A DNA stretch of 64,000 bases from Nitrososphaera sp. (GTDB lineage: Archaea; Thermoproteota; Nitrososphaeria; Nitrososphaerales; Nitrososphaeraceae). Made by a program: the position numbers and the translations under genes. The stretch spans positions 1 through 64,000 of the forward strand of contig JBDUUL010000024.1 of assembly GCA_039938515.1 (NCBI GenBank), read 5' to 3'. The notes below the pieces were generated by a model that was not told the origin of the DNA, did no database searches, and worked only from the letters and a program-made list of their open reading frames with translations. Shown one piece after another: positions 50,171-59,540 of this stretch. How positions within the stretch are numbered: the stretch's first letter is position 1; each line of letters starts with the position of its first letter.

Positions 50171-52864
50171 TTGAGCAGTCACTTGGCACAGCAGCAAATA
50201 TCCGACGCTAGACGCAGGAGGCTGGACGACCAGCCGGAGATCCCCGAGGGAAGGCCGCTGCTGTTGATGTCCGCGGTGTATTCCGGCGAGGAGCGCAAGG
50301 TCTACCTGAAATTCTACGATGAACAGGACAAAAAGGTGTACTTTTGGCGCGACAGGACGGGACACAGGCCTTATTGCTATACCAAGACGGAATTTGAAGA
50401 CGAAGTCAAGCAGGTTATGGCAAGCGACCCCAAGTATTCACTCGAGCACACTAAAAAGCGCGACATCATAGCCGACAGGGAAATTGACGTCCTGAAGGTT
50501 CTTGCGCCCGACCCGCTGTCCATCGGAGGCACCGACAGCAGCTTCAGGGAAAAAGTGACTTCGTGGGAGGCGGACATCAAGTATCATGAAAATTATCTTT
50601 ACGACCGGGCGCTGATTCCCGGCGCCTATTATATCAGGAAGGGAGACAACCTGGCCCCCTTCGAGTACCCGATTTCTGAAAAGGTCCAGCAGGCCCTGAA
50701 GGGACTGCTCTGGGACAAGATAAAAGAGTCTGGCGAATCCGGCAAGGAGTACAGGCAGTACATCACCGCATGGGCAAACCTGCTAAACCAGCCCATCCCG
50801 GACCTAAAACGCGTGGCGCTTGACATCGAGGTCGAGTCAGAGGAGGGCCACATGCCAACGCCTCGCGACCACGACAGGCGCGTGACTGCTGTCGGCCTCG
50901 TGGGAAGCGACGGCCTCCACAAAGTGTATGTTCTCGACGGCCTGCCTGCAGAACAGAATGTCCCCATGCCTGCGGACGCGATTATCTGCAAAACAGAAAA
51001 GGAGCTTATCGAGAAGGCCTTTGAAGTAATCGGCGAGTACCCCATTCTTCTAACTTTCAACGGCGACGACTTTGACCTGCCGTATCTCTACGCAAGGTCG
51101 CAGGACCCCCGCATTGACGCGTCAGGAATAGTAATTCCAAAAGAGAGGATACCAATTGTCGTAAAGAAAGAGTCTTTTATCAAGCGCGGGATGCAGGCCG
51201 AGCCGGTAAGCATCAGGCACGGTATTCACCTTGACCTTTTCCGAACGTTTGACAACAGGTCGATTCAGATTTATGCCTACAACAGGTCGTACACTGAAAA
51301 AACGCTCAACGCGATAAGCGAGGCGCTGTTGCACGACTCAAAGATAGAGTTTGAAGGCGATATCAGCGAGCTTCCCGTGCAAAAGCTGGCAGAGTACTGC
51401 CTCAAGGACGCCGAGCTCACTTTTCGGCTGACAAGCGAGAGCGACAACCTGCTCATGAAGCTGCTTGTGGTCATTGCAAGGATCGGCCGGCTTTCAGTTG
51501 ACGACATTGCCCGCTTTGGCGTGAACCAGTGGATCAGGGGCATACTATACTACGAGCACAGGCAGAGAAACGAGCTTATACCAAGCAGGAAGGAACTGGA
51601 GCAAAAGGGCACGGCATCGACTTCCGCAGTTATCAAGGAGAAGAAATACCGCGGCGGCGAGGTTGTCGAGCCTGTGGCGGGCATCCACTTTGACGTTGTC
51701 GTCCTGGACTTTGCGAGCCTGTACCCGAGCATAATCAAGGTCCACAACCTCTCGTACGAGACGATAAACTGCCCGCACGAAGAGTGCAAACAGACAGCGC
51801 CGGTTGAAGGGACTACCCACTGGGTATGCAAGCGCAGGCGCGGTCTGACATCGCTCCTGATAGGCTCGCTCCGGGACCTGCGCGTGAACTATTACAAGCA
51901 GCTGTCAAAGGACAAGACGCTTCCGCCTTCCGAACGCCAGCTGTACAGCGTCGTCAGCCAGGCTATCAAGGTCATTTTAAATGCGGCTTATGGCGTCATG
52001 GGGGCGGACATATTCCCGCTGTACTGCCTGCCCGTCGCAGACTCGATAGCCGCGATTGGAAGAAACACCATTCACAAGGCCATTGACAAGTGCAAGCAGG
52101 TCGGAATCGAGGTCGTGTATTCCGATACCGACTCGCTGTTTCTCAAAAACCCAAAGCCGGATGCGATAGAGGAAGTGGTAAACTGGGCCAGAAACAGCCT
52201 GGGCGTCGACCTCGAGGTCGACAAGGAATACCGTTACGTTGTATTTAGCAACCTCAAAAAGAACTACCTCGGAGTAAAACCCGACGGGACGGTCGACGTG
52301 AAGGGGCTGACAGGCAAGAAATCCCACACGCCACCTTTTATCCGAAGCGCATTCAAGGAAATCCTTGAAATCCTGGGAAGGGTGAATTCGCAGAAGGACT
52401 TTGAATCTGCAAAGCAGAACATCAAGGGCATTATCCAGCAAAATGCGAAAAATCTCGAAGCGCGCAAGATTCCAATGGATGACCTGAGCTTTAACGTCAT
52501 GATGAACAAGTCCCCGGCAAGCTATGGAAAAAAGATCTCCGGCTCCGGCTCAATGGACGACAAGGGCCAGCAGCAGTACAAGGGCCTTCCGCAGCACATC
52601 AAGGCAGCCAAGATGCTGGAGCAAAAGGGAACAACCATCAAGGCAGGGGACATTATCTCTTACGTCAAGACCAATACTACGGACGGCGTAAAACCGGTGC
52701 AGCTTGCCAGGCCGGAGGAGATTGACACGGAAAAGTATCTTGAAGCGATGGAGTCAACGTTTGACCAGATACTCTCGACGCTTGACATGGACTTCAAGTC
52801 GCTGCTTGGAAAGCCCCGCCAGAAGAGCCTGGACGAGCTTTTCTGGAGCAAGCCGTCTGCATAG
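50171..52864 (+). CDS. polB: Family B DNA polymerase
   Basis: The 897-residue protein starts at TTG behind AAGGT. The exonuclease domain shows RVALDIEVESEEG (ExoI), LTFNGDDFDLPYLYAR (ExoII) and AEYCLKDAELT (ExoIII). Polymerase motifs are LDFASLYPSIIKVHN (A), KVILNAAYGVMGA (B) and VYSDTDSLFL (C). A Cys/His group (CPHEECKQT...HWVCKRRR) sits after motif A. The C-terminal tail ends KSLDELFW, a likely PCNA-binding (PIP-like) motif. All catalytic acids are present, so this is a replicative or repair polymerase with proofreading. Confidence 0.96.
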   Translation: MSSHLAQQQISDARRRRLDDQPEIPEGRPLLLMSAVYSGEERKVYLKFYDEQDKKVYFWRDRTGHRPYCYTKTEFEDEVKQVMASDPKYSLEHTKKRDIIADREIDVLKVLAPDPLSIGGTDSSFREKVTSWEADIKYHENYLYDRALIPGAYYIRKGDNLAPFEYPISEKVQQALKGLLWDKIKESGESGKEYRQYITAWANLLNQPIPDLKRVALDIEVESEEGHMPTPRDHDRRVTAVGLVGSDGLHKVYVLDGLPAEQNVPMPADAIICKTEKELIEKAFEVIGEYPILLTFNGDDFDLPYLYARSQDPRIDASGIVIPKERIPIVVKKESFIKRGMQAEPVSIRHGIHLDLFRTFDNRSIQIYAYNRSYTEKTLNAISEALLHDSKIEFEGDISELPVQKLAEYCLKDAELTFRLTSESDNLLMKLLVVIARIGRLSVDDIARFGVNQWIRGILYYEHRQRNELIPSRKELEQKGTASTSAVIKEKKYRGGEVVEPVAGIHFDVVVLDFASLYPSIIKVHNLSYETINCPHEECKQTAPVEGTTHWVCKRRRGLTSLLIGSLRDLRVNYYKQLSKDKTLPPSERQLYSVVSQAIKVILNAAYGVMGADIFPLYCLPVADSIAAIGRNTIHKAIDKCKQVGIEVVYSDTDSLFLKNPKPDAIEEVVNWARNSLGVDLEVDKEYRYVVFSNLKKNYLGVKPDGTVDVKGLTGKKSHTPPFIRSAFKEILEILGRVNSQKDFESAKQNIKGIIQQNAKNLEARKIPMDDLSFNVMMNKSPASYGKKISGSGSMDDKGQQQYKGLPQHIKAAKMLEQKGTTIKAGDIISYVKTNTTDGVKPVQLARPEEIDTEKYLEAMESTFDQILSTLDMDFKSLLGKPRQKSLDELFWSKPSA

Positions 52865-52935
52865 ATAAGCTAGCTAGTATTCAAAATGCCCGCTAGTTTA
52901 AGTTGAAATACCAGCCGAACCACCCCTAACAGGAA

Positions 52936-53925
52936 TTGCCCGAAATTTCACCTGACAAGATCTTGCAGGTAGCGACAGGATTTATGGCGGCTAAGCACCT
53001 TTTTGTTGCAAGCGACGTCGGAATTTTCGAGAGACTTGCTGACAATCCATCGACAATTCAAGAGCTCGCAGAGAATACCGGCCTGTCACAGAGCAGCACA
53101 AGAATTCTTGCCGATGCGATGGTTGTTTTGGGCTTTTTGGAAAAGCAGGACGGCGTTTACCGCAACAGCGCCGAGGCAGCATCATTTCTTGCGGGCAGGA
53201 CTCCGGCCGACCTCCGTCCTGCGCTTCGTTTGTTTGACAGAGTTGCTTACCCTAACTGGAGTAATTTGGAGAAGGCAATAAGGTCCAAGCAGTCCTCCCA
53301 CTTTGGAGAACTGAGTGAAGAGCAGCAAAAAGTATTCTCGCAAGGAGTAGAGGCACTGACTGCAGGTGCCGCCAACGCACTTGCAAGCGCATACGAGTTT
53401 GAAAGACACATGCGGGTGCTGGATATCGGGGGAGGCACCGGCTCGTTCCTTCTTCCGCTCGTTCGACGCCACGCGCACCTCAAAGAATGTGCGCTTTTTG
53501 AGTTACCCGACACTGCCAGGGTCGCAAAGGCGAGGCTTGCCATAGATGACTTGGGAAACAAGGTCAAAGTAATTGAAGGCGATTTTATGAAAGGGCAAAT
53601 TCCAGCGGGCTATGATGTACTGATACTGGCAAACGTAGTTCATATTTTATCACCGGATCACAATGTCGACTTGATGTCCAAGATTAGAAAATCATGCAAG
53701 ACCGGTGACAGGCTACTGCTAGTCGACTTTTGGACAGATTCCACGCATACCAAACCCGCAATTGCCGCACTTTTCGCGGGAGAGTTTCTTGTAATGAGTG
53801 GTGAGGGAGATGTCTACAGCGTGGACGATGCCAAAAAGTGGTTTGCCAAGACTGGCTGGAAATTCGTCGACTACAAGCAGCTTGCAGGACCGCAGAGCCT
53901 GGTTGTGGCAGAAGCAACTGCCTGA
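52936..53925 (+). CDS. O-methyltransferase with N-terminal winged helix
   Basis: The 329-residue protein starts at TTG. An N-terminal winged-helix dimerisation domain (IQELAENTGLSQSSTRILAD) precedes a SAM-binding core with RVLDIGGGTGSFLLPLVRR, an acidic loop VIEGDFMKG and VLILANVVHILSPDHN. It has the same architecture as the element-borne protein at 11436-12401. It likely methylates a small molecule, such as a quinone or other metabolite; the substrate is unknown. Confidence 0.8.
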   Translation: MPEISPDKILQVATGFMAAKHLFVASDVGIFERLADNPSTIQELAENTGLSQSSTRILADAMVVLGFLEKQDGVYRNSAEAASFLAGRTPADLRPALRLFDRVAYPNWSNLEKAIRSKQSSHFGELSEEQQKVFSQGVEALTAGAANALASAYEFERHMRVLDIGGGTGSFLLPLVRRHAHLKECALFELPDTARVAKARLAIDDLGNKVKVIEGDFMKGQIPAGYDVLILANVVHILSPDHNVDLMSKIRKSCKTGDRLLLVDFWTDSTHTKPAIAALFAGEFLVMSGEGDVYSVDDAKKWFAKTGWKFVDYKQLAGPQSLVVAEATA

Positions 53926-53956
53926 ACCGGCTAACCAGGATTGTCGGCCCGGATAC

Positions 53957-53968
53957 AAAATTTATTAC
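53957..53968 (+). promoter_or_regulatory. TATA box supporting a leaderless TTG start
   Basis: AAAATTTATTAC is centred about 28 nt before the TTG at 53991 of the ureohydrolase. It argues against the longer frame from 53838. Confidence 0.5.
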
Positions 53969-53990
53969 AACCAGTTTCAGAGCATCTACA

Positions 53991-54935
53991 TTGGACACGT
54001 TCCTGTCTAGATTCTTGGTGCCCGAGAAAACCGCGGCGGGCTATGCCTTTGCGGACACGCCTGTCAGCATTTCTTTTGAAGAATCCAAGGTTGCAGCTTA
54101 CGGGGTTCCGCTTGACGCGACTACAAGTTTTGGGAAGGGCACTGCAAGGGGGCCCGAAGCTGTCCGGCTTGCCTCGGCAAGGCAGATAGAGACATTTCTT
54201 ATCGACAAGGGCAGGGACATCTATGATCTTTGCTCGCTCTACGACCTGGGCGACGTCAGGATTCCTGCCCAGAAGGCCAAGCCGGCAGAAAAGGCTCTCG
54301 AGTTCGTTGACAGAACCGTGACTCTTATCACTCGGGAACTGCGAAGCAGGGGGAAAATCCCCCTGATGCTTGGAGGGGAGCACACTCTTTCTTATTTTCA
54401 GCTAAAAGAGCTTGCGTCAGAGAAGCCGCTGGTCCTTCACTTTGACGCGCACAGGGACATGAAGCCAGAGTACGACGGTATGGAAATGTGCCACACAACG
54501 CCGTTCTACCACCTGCTCAAATCCATCAAGGGTAGCGACATTGTTCAGATCGGCATAAGGCAGGCAGACAGGAGCGAAAACGAAATCGCAAAGTCAAACG
54601 GCGTTGTCACGTTTGACGCATGGAAGGTGCACGATGATTTTGATTCGGTGCTTGCATACATTGGAAAAGCAACGCAAGAAAGAAACATCTACATTTCCTT
54701 TGACATTGACGCATATGACATTTGCTTTGTTCCGTGCACCGGCACGCCCGAGCCTTTCGGCCTTGATCCATTCCAGGTAGCGGCGATGATTGACGCGATT
54801 AATCCTACTGCACGGCTCATCGGGCTTGACATGGTTGAAGTGGGGCTGAAGAACGGCGACTACCGGGAGGGTGCGCTTGCCACCCAAACGCTCTACCGGA
54901 TTCTTGCGCACAAGTGGGCAAACAGCCTTCGCTGA
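53991..54935 (+). CDS. speB: Agmatinase/arginase-family ureohydrolase
   Basis: The 314-residue protein starts at TTG 53991; the frame extends to 53838, but that part overlaps the methyltransferase in another frame. Mn-binding motifs are present: PLMLGGEHTLSY, LVLHFDAHRDMK and ISFDIDAYDICFVPCTGTPE. The last lacks the usual DP after the second Asp, reading DAYDICFVPC. The family hydrolyses agmatine, arginine or related guanidines to urea; agmatinase in polyamine synthesis is the likely role. Confidence 0.87.
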   Translation: MDTFLSRFLVPEKTAAGYAFADTPVSISFEESKVAAYGVPLDATTSFGKGTARGPEAVRLASARQIETFLIDKGRDIYDLCSLYDLGDVRIPAQKAKPAEKALEFVDRTVTLITRELRSRGKIPLMLGGEHTLSYFQLKELASEKPLVLHFDAHRDMKPEYDGMEMCHTTPFYHLLKSIKGSDIVQIGIRQADRSENEIAKSNGVVTFDAWKVHDDFDSVLAYIGKATQERNIYISFDIDAYDICFVPCTGTPEPFGLDPFQVAAMIDAINPTARLIGLDMVEVGLKNGDYREGALATQTLYRILAHKWANSLR

Positions 54936-54993
54936 CGTTTCGAATGCTTGATTAGTTTGACCGGCTAAGTTTCGGCAGGACAGCTGATAGACA

Positions 54994-56208
54994 TTGGGCG
55001 AGTCGCCTGGCGGCCCTGAAAAGCGGGAAGAGGAGTCGGTTCGGAGTGGCATGCGCAATGTCAAAGCCATGGGCATTGTCAGCTTTTTCACCGACTTTTC
55101 AACCGAGATGGTGCTTGGTCTTTTGCCAATCTTTGTAATATCAAGCCTTGGCGGGAGCAGGGCGCTTCTTGGGGCCATCGAAGGCTCTGCGGACCTGGTA
55201 AGCTATGCATTTCGGATGGTGTCCGGCTCCGCATCAGACAAGATAGGCCGGAGGAAAATATTTGTCGTCCTCGGCTATTCCCTCTCGGCGTTTACCAAGC
55301 CTCTTTTTGCGTTTGTACAAACCCCGCTTGGCGCCCTGGCAGTCAGGGTTTCTGACAGGATGGGCAAGGGAATCAGGACTGCTCCAAGGGATGCGCTTAT
55401 TGCGGACTCGGTGCCCGAATCGGTTTCAGGCAAGGCATTTGGGATTCACCGAACTATGGACCAGTTCGGCGCGGTGGTCGGACCGCTTGTCGCCTTTGCC
55501 CTGGTCTCGTTAATCGGAATCCGCGGGGTTTTCCTTTTCTCGCTTGTTCCCGGGCTGATAGGCGTGCTCGTCCTGGTCCTGTTTGTCAGGGAAGTTGCCG
55601 TCAAGAGGTCGGCAAAGGTTGCCATCACAGCCAACATTCTTCGGCTGTTAAGGCAGAACAGGCAGTTTGTTCTATTGCTTGTCGTGACCGCAATATTTTC
55701 CGCCGGCGCGTTCAACTTTTCCTTTGTGATTCTGAGATCGACTGACTACGGGGTGGACAAGAATGCGGGTCCGCTCATTTATGCCGTCATTAATATCGCA
55801 CACACTGCAATAGGCTACCCCTCAGGCACGCTTTCGGACAGGATTGGCAAGCCAAGGATGCTGATGATAGGCTACGGGGTATTTGTTGTGTCGGCATTAA
55901 TGATGGCCATTCCGGTTGCTGGCGGGCCGGGAGTACCTTATGCTTACCTGCTGGCAGCCGTTTACGGAGTATATGCAGGCATAACCGAAACTCTGCAGAG
56001 GGCGATCATACCCAGATTTGTCAAGTCGGAGGAAAGGGGCACGGCCTATGGCCTTTACAACCTGGTGACAGGCATCGGCCTTCTTGCAGGGGGAGTGGTG
56101 TTTGGCTTTCTCTGGGATTCAAATGGTATACTGGCCGCCAGCATCTATAGCATGTTACTTGCCGCGATATCAGCCGCATTGCTTGCTATCCTGTTCGCAA
56201 AGAAATGA
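54994..56208 (+). CDS. Major facilitator superfamily transporter
   Basis: The 404-residue frame starts at TTG; an ATG at 55051 behind GGAGTG is an attractive alternative that keeps all helices. About twelve hydrophobic segments are present. The MFS signature loop RMVSGSASDKIGRRKIFVV lies between helices 2 and 3, with its counterpart GYPSGTLSDRIGKPRMLMI in the second half. SDRMGKGIRTAPRDALIADS resembles a group of MFS proteins often linked to drug or metal efflux. The substrate is unknown. Confidence 0.85.
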   Translation: MGESPGGPEKREEESVRSGMRNVKAMGIVSFFTDFSTEMVLGLLPIFVISSLGGSRALLGAIEGSADLVSYAFRMVSGSASDKIGRRKIFVVLGYSLSAFTKPLFAFVQTPLGALAVRVSDRMGKGIRTAPRDALIADSVPESVSGKAFGIHRTMDQFGAVVGPLVAFALVSLIGIRGVFLFSLVPGLIGVLVLVLFVREVAVKRSAKVAITANILRLLRQNRQFVLLLVVTAIFSAGAFNFSFVILRSTDYGVDKNAGPLIYAVINIAHTAIGYPSGTLSDRIGKPRMLMIGYGVFVVSALMMAIPVAGGPGVPYAYLLAAVYGVYAGITETLQRAIIPRFVKSEERGTAYGLYNLVTGIGLLAGGVVFGFLWDSNGILAASIYSMLLAAISAALLAILFAKK

Positions 56209-56308
56209 AGAGGAACTACATGGGAGCTCCTCAACAGTCTTTCTGGGGATTCGTGTGAATGGAGGCGAATGTCGTTCCTGAGACAGCTTTATTGCGACTT
56301 CAGTGACT

Positions 56309-56959
56309 TTATTTTTTGATCTTCAAGGTCTTGGCTACTGGCATTAGCACCTTCTCTATACGCGGCGCTAACCCGACAAAAACAAACGCTACGCCTACGC
56401 CAAGGAGAATTCCTCCAATAACATCGCTAGGATAATGACCGCCAACATACACTCTAGAGATACACACCAGAGCCGCTTCGATTGTTAGGCCAATTGTTAC
56501 AGCTAGCTTTCGGCTAGTGTCTCTAAACAACGCCCAAGCGACCGCCGCGCCCGCAGAAACTATAGTTGCGTGGCCAGAAGGAAATGAGCCGTCAGTATCT
56601 GATGTAATAATAACGTCTTGGGCTGGTACTACAGGACGTTCTCTTCCGATAGCGTCCTTGGCTACCGTGCCGACTACTATGAGAACGGCCATGGAAATCG
56701 CCATGATGACTGCGGCCTTTTTGCCTGACCAGCCGCCGAAAACAAAGAGCAGGATTATAGCAGCAATCCAAAAGACCTCTCTTCCGTATTTGGTGAGCGC
56801 TACCATGAATGCGTTCAGAGTATGGCTATGAGAGTTGTTCACCGCAAGAAAGGCGCTAGAATCCCCGGACAGCAAAGGAGATTCTTTAATTGAAACAATA
56901 CCAGCTAGAATAACAAAGGCAGCAATAAGCGCAATTGCAGCCGCATGGTACCTATTCAA
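56309..56959 (-). CDS. PAP2-family membrane phosphatase
   Basis: The 216-residue protein has about six membrane helices and the three phosphatase motifs: KDAIGRERP, SFPSGHA and SRVYVGGHYPSDVIGG. The active site faces outside. Likely substrates are lipid or polyprenyl pyrophosphates, for recycling of glycan carrier lipids, or phosphatidate-like lipids. The former suits an organism with many glycoproteins, but this is inference. Confidence 0.9.
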   Translation of the reverse strand: MNRYHAAAIALIAAFVILAGIVSIKESPLLSGDSSAFLAVNNSHSHTLNAFMVALTKYGREVFWIAAIILLFVFGGWSGKKAAVIMAISMAVLIVVGTVAKDAIGRERPVVPAQDVIITSDTDGSFPSGHATIVSAGAAVAWALFRDTSRKLAVTIGLTIEAALVCISRVYVGGHYPSDVIGGILLGVGVAFVFVGLAPRIEKVLMPVAKTLKIKK

Positions 56960-57111
56960 GACAAGCTAGCTATATCCACTTTAACTATAAGCGTATCTGC
57001 CTTTGACCCCAAACACTTACGCGAGCTTTACAGTTCAAGCTAGGCAACAGCACACAGGATAATAATCAAAGAATCCACGGCTTTCACCTTCCGTCGCAAA
57101 GGGATCTGCGA

Positions 57112-59028
57112 CTAGACCATAATCTGCGGCCTTATCGACAGCCTGCGCGGAAGGTTGAGCGGGAGGTATGGCTTGTCCTCGGTCTGCGACCTGACCTCCT
57201 GTACCAGCTCGTCTACGGTCATTTCCCTCTGCTTGCCCTGCTCCCTGTCGCGGACAACCAGCTTGCCGGATGCTATCTCTTTATCCCCGATTACTGCAGA
57301 GTAGCGGATCCACTCGGTTTCAGACTCGCGGATTTTCCGGCCCACGGTTTCGTCGCGGTCGTCAAGGTCCGCCCTTATCTGCTTAGCCGCAAGCTCGCTT
57401 ACAAGCTTGTCGCAGTACTCCAAGTGCTCCCTGCCGACTGATATCACCCGCACCTGGGTATGGGCAAGCCACAGAGGAAACGAGGGTATGCCCCCAGTCT
57501 TTGAGATCTTGGCCGACTTTTCAAGCAGCGCATAGATTACGCGCTCTATTGCGCCGGAGGGCGAGTTGTGCAGGATTATCGGGTTCTTTTTGCTCCCGTC
57601 CTCGTCAACAAACTCGATGTTGTAGCGGGCTCCGTTTTCGACGTCTATCTGGTCCGTCGAGAGAGCGGACGCCTTGCCCAGGCCGTCGACAAAGTTAAAC
57701 TCCCACTTGAGCGTAAAGTAAAAGAACCGCTCCTTCCAGACCTCGGCAAGCACAGGCTTTGAGAACCTCCCGATAAGCTCGTTGATAAAGTCCTTGTTCT
57801 CGTTGTAAAAGTCCTCGGTGAACCGGATGGCCATCTCAACGTCCTCTATGGTAAGGCCAAAAGCCGCAAGCACGCTGATTGACAGCTCGAAGCGCTTTCG
57901 GAATTCCTCCTTTGCCTGACCGATATCCCGGCAAAAGGCATGGCAGTCCGGCATCGTAAAGGCGCGCAGCCTGCGCAGCCCCACGAGCTCGCCGCTTTTT
58001 TCCCGGCGAAATGAATACCTTGTAAGCTCGTACAGCTTTATCGGCAGGTTCCTGTAGGATATGGTAAAGTCCTTTGCCATGAGAAACTGGCCAAAGCACG
58101 CTGCAAAGCGCAGAAAGAGCTGCTTGTTGTCGGAGTTGATGTTGTACTGCCTGGCAGGAAACCTGTTAAAGTAGCTCTCCATGGACGGGTGCTTCGAGTC
58201 GTACATGATTGGAGTCTCGACTTCTATGCCGCCGTACTCCATCACGCGCCTTGTCACGTACTGCTCGATAAGCGACTTTAGAAGCCTGCCCTTTGGGTAG
58301 TAGCGCATGTTGCCAACATCTGACGCGGGCTCATAGTCTGCAATGCCCAGCTTTTTCATCAGCCTGACATGAGCCGGCTCCTGGTCGACCGCCCTCTTTT
58401 TGGCGACCTCGTAGTTTGCCAGTACCTGCAGGTTCTGGTCCTGCTTTTTGAACCGGTATTCTGAAAGCGGCGTCATCTGCCCGCCGGGCTGCAGTATGTA
58501 CCAGAATGACTGGAGTTTTTCCTCCGCCTTGAGAGCGCTGGACTCCTTGTCCGGCATCGGGGTCGCGGCAATTACCCCGTGGTCATGGTCGTGGTGCATT
58601 TCAGAGTGCTGCGCGCCGGCGTGGATTTCCTTGGCGTTTTCGGCAAGCGGGTGGCCCTTTACCTTTATCTGAAACGACTTGGTCCAGCCAAAGGGCGAGG
58701 AATGAACGTCTGAAAGCGACTGTTTGGCGACCTGTACGAGTGACTTGACAAGTTTTGACGCTTCCGCCGGGCTTGCAAGGTCGGAGCTCAGGTGCGCATA
58801 GGGGTAAATCAAAAGCCGGCTTGCCTTGACAGTGTCGAGGTACTTCTTTATCTCTGCAAAAGCGCCCTTGACAACGGATTCGTCGTCGCCGGCCTCGACT
58901 GCGACAAAGGCAACGACAAGGTCCTCAAGCCTTACCTTTGCCTTGGATTCAATGTCCTCGGCCTGCTTGATCTCCTTGGCAACCGGCTCGTATTCTATAA
59001 AATCAGAGTGTAACTGCAGCAGCCGCAT
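57112..59028 (-). CDS. thrS: Threonyl-tRNA synthetase, archaeal type
   Basis: The 638-residue protein has an N-terminal archaeal editing domain (about 1-145, D-aminoacyl-deacylase-like: LLQLHSDFIEYEPVAKEIKQ; LIYPYAHLSSDLASP) that removes mischarged Ser. The class II core has MRYYPKGRLLKSLIEQYV, motif 2 YSFRREKSGELVGLRRLRAF and motif 3 GAIERVIYALLE. A C-terminal anticodon-binding domain follows (PLWLAHTQVRVISVG). It is complete. Confidence 0.96.
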   Translation of the reverse strand: MRLLQLHSDFIEYEPVAKEIKQAEDIESKAKVRLEDLVVAFVAVEAGDDESVVKGAFAEIKKYLDTVKASRLLIYPYAHLSSDLASPAEASKLVKSLVQVAKQSLSDVHSSPFGWTKSFQIKVKGHPLAENAKEIHAGAQHSEMHHDHDHGVIAATPMPDKESSALKAEEKLQSFWYILQPGGQMTPLSEYRFKKQDQNLQVLANYEVAKKRAVDQEPAHVRLMKKLGIADYEPASDVGNMRYYPKGRLLKSLIEQYVTRRVMEYGGIEVETPIMYDSKHPSMESYFNRFPARQYNINSDNKQLFLRFAACFGQFLMAKDFTISYRNLPIKLYELTRYSFRREKSGELVGLRRLRAFTMPDCHAFCRDIGQAKEEFRKRFELSISVLAAFGLTIEDVEMAIRFTEDFYNENKDFINELIGRFSKPVLAEVWKERFFYFTLKWEFNFVDGLGKASALSTDQIDVENGARYNIEFVDEDGSKKNPIILHNSPSGAIERVIYALLEKSAKISKTGGIPSFPLWLAHTQVRVISVGREHLEYCDKLVSELAAKQIRADLDDRDETVGRKIRESETEWIRYSAVIGDKEIASGKLVVRDREQGKQREMTVDELVQEVRSQTEDKPYLPLNLPRRLSIRPQIMV

Positions 59029-59078
59029 TTCTTTATACGGCAGAGTCAGAGCCCGATGCTAATTTAAGCCATGAAGCC

Positions 59079-59285
59079 CTAGCCCCAGCGGGCGCGCTCG
59101 TTTTCGCGGTCTTCCTTGGTGGCCTTTTTCCACTCCTTGTAATGCTCCTTGCAGAGAAAGACGCGCTTGCTTCCGCCAAGACCTAAGTCTGGATCCATTG
59201 CGGCCTTTGTTCCGCTCATAGAGCGCTCGGCCTGATTTTCACAGCCCCCAACGCTGCAATTTACCCCCTTGTTTACCTGGCCCAT
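59079..59285 (-). CDS. Small zinc-binding protein
   Basis: The 68-residue product has NCSVGGCENQAERSMS and RVFLCKEHYKEWKKATKED. The Cys-x4-Cys and Cys-x2-His pairs form a treble-clef-like metal site. The C-terminus is highly charged. It resembles small conserved archaeal proteins without assigned function. Confidence 0.65.
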   Translation of the reverse strand: MGQVNKGVNCSVGGCENQAERSMSGTKAAMDPDLGLGGSKRVFLCKEHYKEWKKATKEDRENERARWG

Positions 59286-59377
59286 AAGCCTGCATCACGC
59301 TTGAGAGTATAAAAAGCTGACTAGAATGGACGCCAGCTACGTTAATAGACTGATGCAGGCGGACTAGAGGTGCGCCG

Positions 59378-59539
59378 ATGGAGCTTTACAATGACCCGCT
59401 CTGCAAGAAATGCCTGCACCCTGAGAACCTGCATACCGAGGTTGTCTCGCGGATAGATGGCCGGGAGGTAAGAAGGTGCATCGTCGGCATTTGCTCCTGT
59501 GTGATCCCCTTCCACGTCGCGAAATACAAACCGGCATAA
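59378..59539 (+). CDS. 53-residue Cys-rich protein
   Basis: The ATG lies 6 nt after GAGGTG. The frame encodes MELYNDPLCKKCLHPENLHT ... RCIVGICSCVIPFHV ... KYKPA. Two C-x2-C-type pairs (CKKC, CSC with an extra C) and His residues suggest a small zinc site. It ends 1 nt before the convergent TauE/SafE stop. The ribosome-binding site and cysteine pattern support a real gene. Confidence 0.55.
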   Translation: MELYNDPLCKKCLHPENLHTEVVSRIDGREVRRCIVGICSCVIPFHVAKYKPA

Positions 59540-59540
59540 T

